From: an uncultured Candidatus Saccharibacteria bacterium
GTDB lineage: Bacteria > Patescibacteriota > Saccharimonadia > Saccharimonadales > Saccharimonadaceae
DNA length: 28,620 nt
NCBI GenBank assembly: GCA_948851665.1
Contig: CAQOWG010000011.1
Coordinates: 1-28,620 of the forward strand
Direction of reading: 5' to 3'
Part shown: in pieces, positions 23,148 through 28,620 of the stretch
Layout: every line of letters begins with the position of its first letter
Numbering within the stretch: position 1 is the first letter of the stretch
Made by a program: the position numbers and the translations under genes
The notes under the pieces: model-generated
Seen by the model: only the letters and a program-made list of their open reading frames with translations
Database searches by the model: none
What the model was told of the DNA's origin: nothing

Positions 23148-25610
23148 TTAGGCCTTGACGAGTTCAGCAAGTTTCGCCGTGACGGCGGCAGTATCATCGG
23201 CGATGAGGGCGAGGCGAGCATCAATCTCGGTATGCGCCATATTAATTGCACGACCAAGGGCAGGATCGTCTTGATGCTTATCGAAGAAGTTGAAAAATTT
23301 CTCGGCTTCGGCAGTAGTACGAATGATGGATGCGACGGCTCTAGGATAACTCTCGATCGTCTTATCGCCAGCCATTTGTTCGACATAGTCCCAGTGGGAG
23401 AGAAGCCAATCGAATGTCTTGGCATTAGCATATGGATTACGCAGGAGATAAATGAAGAGATAGAAATGGTCTTGAGGGCGGACGATAGCTGGCTGTTCAA
23501 GCAGATTGAGCATAGTTTCAAGATGAGTAGGTTTGCGAACTTGGCCAGCGAGAACATAGAGCAGATCTGCTTTAAGTTCCGGATCAGAAGTGTTGCGATA
23601 GCTTGTAAGGTAATGATCAAAGACGGCGTCCTCGTCAGCACGAAGTTTGGCGACGAGAATAGGGCTACGTAACTCCGAGTCAAGAGTGTTAAGATCTGGT
23701 CGGTAGAGGTCGGCTAGACGTTCGGTAGTATTGGCATCTTTGGAGTATAGGGCGAGACCGAGAAGGATTTCGCGTAGTTTGAGGGCGTCCGGATCGTCAA
23801 GGACGCTGAGGCTTATCTCAGCAAAGCGTGCGGCGAGGAGGGTACGAAGATAGGATTGGAAATTAAGCTCGTTCTCACTTTCTGGTGGGCAAAAAGTTTT
23901 AAGGTTTACAATAAGGTCAGTAACGATACTCCATACGGCACCGGAAGTCTCAGTCGCAAATTTAGGCAAAAGGTCGAGCAGTGACACAGAAGGCACTGCA
24001 GGAGTCTTGGAGAGGAGCGAGCGATCAATCAAGAGACGCAGTTTTTGTTCTAAAGAAAGATCATCAAACCGCGCAAGACGTTCCATAAATTCAGAAGCTG
24101 ACCAATTTAGTAGATAGTGGCCAGACATGTCATCGAAGATGACTGGAAGTGGCCAAGTTTTCTTCTGGTCAACTGGCCCACCAATAGAAAAGGGGGCCTG
24201 TTGATTAGTCGGGCCAACGGGAGATGTGTTATTCTGGACGCCGTCTGCGAGCCGAATATGAGAGATAGATGGAAAACCAGGTTGAGAGATCCATGAGTCC
24301 ATAAAGGCTTTTACGTCGAATTCGGCATAGGGCTGCAATGCATTCCAAAGATCATCGCCAACAGTATTTTGATATTGATACTTTACGAAATAATCACGCA
24401 GACCTTGATCGAACTGTTCTGGAGTCATGAGACGAATTAGCATCAAGACTAGACGTGCGCCTTTGGAATAGACAATAGCCGAATCAAAGAGAGTGGCGAT
24501 TTCGGCAGGGCTATTCACTTCTTGGTGGACGGATTGAACGCCTGGGATAGCATCACGACGGAGGGCGGAAACACAATCACTAGTAAAGAATTTTTGCCAA
24601 ATTTGAAAATCAGGATAAAGCGCATCGGTACAGTAGTATTCCATAATACTAGCAAACGATTCATTGAGCCAGAGATCATCCCACCATTCCATCGTAACAA
24701 GGTCACCAAACCACTGATGTGAAAGTTCATGAGTTACGGTCAAAGCAACAATTTGCTTAGTAAACAAAGTAGCATCGGATGCAACTAGCATCATTGATTC
24801 ACGATAGGTGACTAGGCCCCAATTCTCCATGGCGCCAGCATCAAAATCTGGAAGAGCAACCTGGTCGAGCTTGGCGAGTGGATATTTAAGGCCAAATTTA
24901 GTATCGTAATATTCAAGAGCACGAGCGGCGCACTCGTTGGCGAACTCAAGCGAAGACGTTGAATGCGCGAGCGTACCATAGGTGGTACATTTGATGCCAT
25001 TCTTGTTAGTCGTTTCAACTGAATGAAACTTGCCAATTGTCCAAGCAAGGAGATAAGTCGACATACGGGGTGTAGTAACGAAAGTGAAACATTGACCTTT
25101 TTGGGAAACTAGTTCGGTGTTGGCTAACACTACATCTCCTTTAGTAAGGTCAGAGATGATGAGAGTGAGGTCAAAAGTGGCCTTGGCAGCTGGTTCGTCA
25201 ACACACGGGAAACATTCACGAGCATAGTGAGATTCAAATTGGGTGGCGACGATGCGTTCTTCCCTGTCTTCGTGTTGGTAGGTGGAGAGGTAGCAGGATT
25301 GCATGTCGTGATTGAGTGTCGTACGCCAGACCAATTTTATCGTGGTTTCTTGCTCGAGTGATTGCTCGTCTGGCAAAACAAGTTGGAGTTCGTCGGCATC
25401 GGTATCCAATGAATAGTCAAGACTCGTTACGTCGCCGCCACTAATAAGTTGGGCTGTACTGATGTCTAGGGTTTTAGCATGGAGGTAGAAAATTGAGGCA
25501 TGCGGCGTGCCGGTGATTATGATTTCGCCGTCGATGATCTCCTCCTCACGATTGATTGTGAGCTGGAGCTGATAGTTAGTTGGGCTGAAAAACTCTAAGA
25601 GCCGTCGCAT
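23148..25610 (-). CDS. pepN: M1 family zinc aminopeptidase (PepN/APN type)
   Basis: Removes N-terminal amino acids from peptides; a zinc metalloenzyme. The exopeptidase motif GAMENWG and the zinc motif HELSHQWFGDLVTMEWWDDLWLNESFA (HExxH, then Glu 18 residues later) sit near residues 260-320. The N-terminal beta domain starts at residue 1 and the C-terminal helical (ERAP1-like) domain fills residues 500-820. There is no signal peptide, so it is likely cytoplasmic. At 820 residues it is complete. GGAGG lies four bases before the ATG. Its -10 box lies inside a 16-bp palindrome, facing a divergent TetR regulator. For an amino-acid-dependent epibiont, peptide breakdown is a plausible nutritional role. 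Confidence 0.93.
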   Translation of the reverse strand: MRRLLEFFSPTNYQLQLTINREEEIIDGEIIITGTPHASIFYLHAKTLDISTAQLISGGDVTSLDYSLDTDADELQLVLPDEQSLEQETTIKLVWRTTLNHDMQSCYLSTYQHEDREERIVATQFESHYARECFPCVDEPAAKATFDLTLIISDLTKGDVVLANTELVSQKGQCFTFVTTPRMSTYLLAWTIGKFHSVETTNKNGIKCTTYGTLAHSTSSLEFANECAARALEYYDTKFGLKYPLAKLDQVALPDFDAGAMENWGLVTYRESMMLVASDATLFTKQIVALTVTHELSHQWFGDLVTMEWWDDLWLNESFASIMEYYCTDALYPDFQIWQKFFTSDCVSALRRDAIPGVQSVHQEVNSPAEIATLFDSAIVYSKGARLVLMLIRLMTPEQFDQGLRDYFVKYQYQNTVGDDLWNALQPYAEFDVKAFMDSWISQPGFPSISHIRLADGVQNNTSPVGPTNQQAPFSIGGPVDQKKTWPLPVIFDDMSGHYLLNWSASEFMERLARFDDLSLEQKLRLLIDRSLLSKTPAVPSVSLLDLLPKFATETSGAVWSIVTDLIVNLKTFCPPESENELNFQSYLRTLLAARFAEISLSVLDDPDALKLREILLGLALYSKDANTTERLADLYRPDLNTLDSELRSPILVAKLRADEDAVFDHYLTSYRNTSDPELKADLLYVLAGQVRKPTHLETMLNLLEQPAIVRPQDHFYLFIYLLRNPYANAKTFDWLLSHWDYVEQMAGDKTIESYPRAVASIIRTTAEAEKFFNFFDKHQDDPALGRAINMAHTEIDARLALIADDTAAVTAKLAELVKA

Positions 25611-25628
25611 GATTCCTCCATCTTGTTA

Positions 25629-25644
25629 TGTATAATATTATACA
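25629..25644. promoter_or_regulatory. 16-bp palindrome containing the pepN -10 box
   Basis: TGTATAATATTATACA is perfectly self-complementary. Its right half supplies TATAAT for pepN, giving a leader of about 20 bases; its left half supplies TATAAT for the plus strand. The first ten bases recur at 25690-25699. It may be the operator of the divergent TetR protein or a symmetric bidirectional promoter. Confidence 0.55.
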
Positions 25645-25746
25645 CTGCATGAGATCTATTGAAAATTATTGATATTATTAACATATAGTTGTATAATATA
25701 GAAAATATTATTTTGACTTTTGTGTAAAATCAGTCTTGATCATTAT

Positions 25747-25803
25747 ATGGAATTTCGAGATAATTTTTCGCCAACGCAAGATGCGCGGGGCGGTTTTTAT
25801 TAA
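25747..25803 (+). CDS. Possible 18-codon leader ORF before the TetR gene
   Basis: ATG to TAA encoding MEFRDNFSPTQDARGGFY. It has no clear ribosome-binding site and its 3' half overlaps the terminator-like hairpin. It may be chance in this A/T-rich gap. Confidence 0.2.
   Translation: MEFRDNFSPTQDARGGFY
25769..25798 (+). terminator. Terminator-like hairpin in the TetR leader
   Basis: CGCC/GGCG and inner CGCA/TGCG helices are followed by TTTTT, 26 bases before the TetR ATG. It could be an attenuator. The stem is interrupted, so it is a weak call. Confidence 0.4.
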
Positions 25804-25823
25804 ATACTCAAGAAGGAGATACT

Positions 25824-26390
25824 ATGGTACCCACCAATGTAAACAATAAAACTTTTCGCAATCATGAACGTCGAATCGAAAATATCGTTCAGAAGGCGAT
25901 CACGGCACAAGTTGTCAACTTGAGAGTCAAAGATGTCTGTGCTACTGCAAAAGTTTCTCGTCAAACTTTTTATGCACATTATTCCAGCGTGAACGATGTC
26001 CCGAGGATGCAGGAACAACACTTACGTAATGATTTCAAGAAACGCCTTGGTATGATTGTCAATCGCGAGGTAATTTTCACAATCATGCTAACTTTCGTCA
26101 AAGACAATTCGCATTATTTTTCAGCTGCATTTGGCCGAAAAGACTTGAGGGTGCTTACTTGGATGATTGATTATGCGAGCCCACGTCTCATACCTAACGG
26201 CGTAGCCAGCCATGCGTACATTCAGTACCGTGGAAGCTTGAAGAGTACAATTCAATCTTGGTTAGTTCCCAATAAGAGTGCGGTACAGTATAAGCAATAC
26301 TTATCTTTTTATGTAACCGAGTTACTGAGTACGCGGGTCATGCGAAGTCGACTAGATCATCTAGTATCACTCACCGAGCCGACCATCTAG
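25824..26390 (+). CDS. TetR/AcrR family regulator
   Basis: 188 residues. The N-terminal helix-turn-helix reads LRVKDVCATAKVSRQTFYAHYSSVND (about residues 32-58), the TetR signature. The C-terminal helical part, expected to bind a ligand and dimerise, is family-variable and gives no clue to the inducer. AAGGAG lies five bases before the ATG. It is divergent from pepN, whose promoter contains a palindrome, so pepN and itself are the likeliest targets. Its 3' end overlaps the convergent racemase-like gene by 24 bases. Confidence 0.85.
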   Translation: MVPTNVNNKTFRNHERRIENIVQKAITAQVVNLRVKDVCATAKVSRQTFYAHYSSVNDVPRMQEQHLRNDFKKRLGMIVNREVIFTIMLTFVKDNSHYFSAAFGRKDLRVLTWMIDYASPRLIPNGVASHAYIQYRGSLKSTIQSWLVPNKSAVQYKQYLSFYVTELLSTRVMRSRLDHLVSLTEPTI

Positions 26391-27158
26391 CCCGCGTAGA
26401 TTCAACGCCAGACAAACATCGTGCAAGAGTTTCCGGCGGAAGTCTAAGACTCGCACGTGACGACCAAAAAATCTCTCCAATACTGGTTTTAGATCCCAGT
26501 AATGTGTATTGAGTAGCAATATCGTGTCGGTCTGAATAAGTTCTGACACCGTCCTAGCAGTACGTCTCCAAAATTTCTTAATAAACGGCACTCTTTCCTC
26601 TCTTGGTTGGTCGATAGTCGGAGCTCTAGCTTCCTGAAGTATAAATTGTTCGTCTGCTAGGTAAAAGTGCTTGCTCAGTTCGGATTTAATTATTTCTGGA
26701 GACATTTCTCCCATATCGATCAAGCTTTCCCAGCCAGAGCAATCTGGGGCGATAAGGCTAACCTCTGGTAGCCGGTTTCTTAATTCTGTCCAGATTGGGA
26801 GGCGCACTAGCGGTTTGTCACCCATAATTGTTATAGTTTGAGGCCTACGTCTCGTCTTATAAATAAGGCGGTAATCTATGCTCATGCCAACAAAGCGCTG
26901 ACTAGGATGCCGGTTCCGCAAAGTATCCAACGCGAGCGAACTCATGTAACCCCCTAAAACAATCAAATCTACCTTGCCAAGATACGGTTTGAGGCTTTTC
27001 TCGGCAAGCGTACAGATTTCTTCCAAGCTCAGCAGCTCATACGGATAAGGATTATTATCGATTACGCACTCGATTTCGATTACTCCAAGTTCCTCAGCGA
27101 GATAGTTCGCAACATTCTGGCCACCCCAGCCCCCGTCAAACACCACGACTTTCAGCAT
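26367..27158 (-). CDS. Glutamate-racemase-like protein lacking both catalytic cysteines
   Basis: 263 residues with the MurI framework: VVVFDGGWGGQNVANYL (MurI: DSGVGG), DNNPYPYELLSLEEI (MurI: PYG..S), and LLLNTHYWDLKPVLERF (MurI: GCTHYPLLKP). True racemases use two cysteines, in ACNTAS and GCTHYP. Aligned here, the first motif reads GGYMSS (Cys to Gly) and the second NTHYWD (Cys to Asn), while the Asp of DGG and the His of THY are kept. It is therefore unlikely to racemise glutamate and may bind an acidic ligand or act in regulation. The start MLKVVV is chosen because GGAG lies about nine bases upstream and homology begins there; MEITN is an alternative. It follows the pilus ATPase gene after a strong terminator. 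Confidence 0.75.
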   Translation of the reverse strand: MLKVVVFDGGWGGQNVANYLAEELGVIEIECVIDNNPYPYELLSLEEICTLAEKSLKPYLGKVDLIVLGGYMSSLALDTLRNRHPSQRFVGMSIDYRLIYKTRRRPQTITIMGDKPLVRLPIWTELRNRLPEVSLIAPDCSGWESLIDMGEMSPEIIKSELSKHFYLADEQFILQEARAPTIDQPREERVPFIKKFWRRTARTVSELIQTDTILLLNTHYWDLKPVLERFFGRHVRVLDFRRKLLHDVCLALNLRGLDGRLGE

Positions 27159-27231
27159 ATTTGTTATCTCCATTTGTTCTAATCATATTTCAATCTTATA
27201 CCCATTGATGACTTACGAAACTGAGCTTTTC

Positions 27232-27260
27232 AAAAAAGGTTGACACTTTGTCAACCTTTT
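27232..27260. terminator. Bidirectional-type terminator after the pilus ATPase gene
   Basis: A 12-bp perfect stem, AAAAGGTTGACA with TGTCAACCTTTT, has a 3-base loop. On the minus strand it ends in six T, terminating the ATPase transcript. Confidence 0.9.
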
Positions 27261-27280
27261 AAGATGGCAGATAGGGTGAG

Positions 27281-28620
27281 CTAAATAACTCGAGCGACTT
27301 CTTCCAATGTGGTCTCGCCACGCAAGGCCGCAAGGCACCCTTTTTGTTCTAGTGTCAGCATGCCGCTCTGTCGGGCGGAGTACTCGATTGCCTCGGTACT
27401 AATATCTTTTAAATCTCCTCGAATAAACTTTTGGATTTCTTCGTTAACAATAAGTTGCTCAATTAGAACCGTGCGACCCTTGTAGCCGAATGGTGTTTCA
27501 GTCGTAGGTACCGGACGGTAAAGCGTAGGCTTCTCTAAGTCAACGTCCGGAATACCGGCCAGTGTGTTGCGCAAATAAACAAGCGTGGAAGCGTCGGGCT
27601 GATAAGGTTCTTTATTATCGGCTAATTTGCGAACAAGACGCTGCGCCATAAGCATACGAATTGAAGTCGCAAAAATTGGATTAGTGCCGATTAGATCAAT
27701 CATACGTGAAAAAGCAGCAGCCGTAGAGTTAGCGTGGAACGAGCTAAGTACTAGATGCCCAGTGATTGAGGCTTGGATGGCGGTACGAGCAGTGTCTTGA
27801 TCGCGAATCTCGCCGACCATTACTACATCCGGGTCAAGACGTAGGACGGAACGTAGTCCATCGGCAAAAGCATCATTATCATCGCCGGCATTAGTATGAA
27901 TCGGAATCTGTGAAATGCCCGTGATGCCATATTCAATCGGATCCTCCAGGGTAATGATCTTGCGCTCTGTGGTATTGAGGGCATTCAGAATTGAATAGAG
28001 CGTAGTAGATTTACCAGAACCGGTCGGACCGACCATCAAGACAAGGCCCCGAGGGTGCGAAATAACTTCATGAATTAGACCTAGCTCTTCGGTTGATAGA
28101 CCAAGCAAGTCAAGGTTGAGCAAAGTTTCGTCAAAATTAAAAAGCCTAAGAACAGCATCCTGGCCATACATTGTCGGGACCATTTCAACACGAATATTGA
28201 GAAGATGTGAAGCGCCGTTTACGAAAATGTCTTTTTGCATGTGGCCAGATTGGGGTTTCGTAGAGGCGGTAGACAAGTTGGCGCGAGCAGAGAGCTCGCC
28301 CATAAAGATACGGTAGCGGTCACGATCAATATTAGCTACTGGATGCAAGATACCATCTACGCGCATACGAATACGTATTTCATTGCGAAGATTTTCAATA
28401 TGAATATCGGATGCTCCTAGGCGGTCGGCTTGGTCAATTAAGAAGTCAAAAACTTTATCAGTCGAAACTGTATTGAGCGTACGGCTCACTTCGGCGATTG
28501 TTTCAGAATCGCCTTCACCAGCAATCTTGATGTCATCGTATTGAACCTGTTGCGGAGGATCATGGCGCAACATAAACACCTCGTAAGCACTATTGGAGAC
28601 TAAGAAGAAAGTGGATCTGA
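27281..28620 (-). CDS. pilB: Type IV pilus/type II secretion assembly ATPase (PilB/GspE), 5' part outside the window
   Basis: A hexameric ATPase that drives pilus polymerisation at the inner face of the membrane. Present are the N2 domain (VFDFLIDQADRLGASDIHIE), Walker A GPTGSGKSTTLYS, the Asp box region, Walker B VMVGEIRD and the His box TGHLVLSSFHANS. The reading frame stays open upstream of the GTG at 28579 to the window edge, so the start is probably outside; the missing part would be the N1 domain. The tetracysteine zinc motif found between the His box and the C-terminus of many PilB/GspE proteins is absent (the region near LRNTLAGIPDV has no Cys). In Saccharibacteria type IV pili serve twitching and host contact, so this fits an epibiont. 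Confidence 0.9.
   Translation of the reverse strand, partial: RSTFFLVSNSAYEVFMLRHDPPQQVQYDDIKIAGEGDSETIAEVSRTLNTVSTDKVFDFLIDQADRLGASDIHIENLRNEIRIRMRVDGILHPVANIDRDRYRIFMGELSARANLSTASTKPQSGHMQKDIFVNGASHLLNIRVEMVPTMYGQDAVLRLFNFDETLLNLDLLGLSTEELGLIHEVISHPRGLVLMVGPTGSGKSTTLYSILNALNTTERKIITLEDPIEYGITGISQIPIHTNAGDDNDAFADGLRSVLRLDPDVVMVGEIRDQDTARTAIQASITGHLVLSSFHANSTAAAFSRMIDLIGTNPIFATSIRMLMAQRLVRKLADNKEPYQPDASTLVYLRNTLAGIPDVDLEKPTLYRPVPTTETPFGYKGRTVLIEQLIVNEEIQKFIRGDLKDISTEAIEYSARQSGMLTLEQKGCLAALRGETTLEEVARVI

Noticed and set aside
23102..23683. Overlapping ORFs of about 195 codons on both strands inside pepN
   Set aside because: Low-complexity shadows of the aminopeptidase C-terminal domain.

Overview
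The window looks like part of a small, compact genome from a candidate-phyla-radiation bacterium, most likely Candidatus Saccharibacteria (TM7). The basis is the combination of Gram-positive-style envelope genes (an LtaS-type phosphoglycerol transferase, MurC, a DUF916-like surface protein), a type IV pilus ATPase, a shortened UvrC, single-copy SecG, a 23S-5S unit with its own promoter, and very short intergenic gaps. No marker here proves the phylum, so this is an inference. The standard genetic code fits all genes read.

Layout. 1-2458: terminator from an upstream gene, then an LtaS-like transferase on a leaderless transcript. 2468-3931: metG, convergent. 3964-7821 (minus): an envelope block of murC, two small exported or anchored proteins, then a separately promoted pair (WxL-like exported protein and DUF916-like anchored protein). 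7838-9771 (plus): a two-TM protein, a strongly expressed 68-residue protein, and an orphan 239-residue protein under a near-consensus promoter. 9888-11863: tRNA-Leu(GAG), terminator, aspS. 11935-16936 (minus): solute-binding protein, secG, 4-TM holin-like protein, uvrC, PNPOx-like protein, MGMT-like protein, C39-like peptidase. 17079-17841: two small membrane proteins. 17880-18227: YxeA-like protein. 18366-22048 (minus): terminator, 5S, 23S, long leader and rrn promoter, with no 16S attached. 22175-23136: a second orphan gene with a structured 180-nt leader and a promoter nearly identical to that of the first orphan gene. 23148-27158: M1 aminopeptidase, divergent TetR regulator, and a glutamate-racemase-like protein lacking both catalytic cysteines. 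27281-28620: the C-terminal part of a PilB/GspE ATPase running off the window.

Two modes of translation start are visible. Housekeeping genes (the LtaS-like gene, metG, murC, secG, holin-like, PNPOx-like) have a TATAAT-type -10 box exactly six bases before the ATG, so the transcript should begin at the start codon. Other genes (68-aa protein, both orphan proteins, DUF4234, YxeA, pepN, TetR, and genes inside operons) have a clear Shine-Dalgarno sequence. Several promoters sit inside the last codons of the preceding gene.

The most interesting leads are the twin-promoter orphan genes with the structured leader RNA at 22210-22388, the racemase-like protein without catalytic cysteines, the uvrC reduction, the WxL-like/DUF916 surface pair (a candidate adhesion system for an epibiont), and the unlinked 23S-5S unit with an expanded helix 63.
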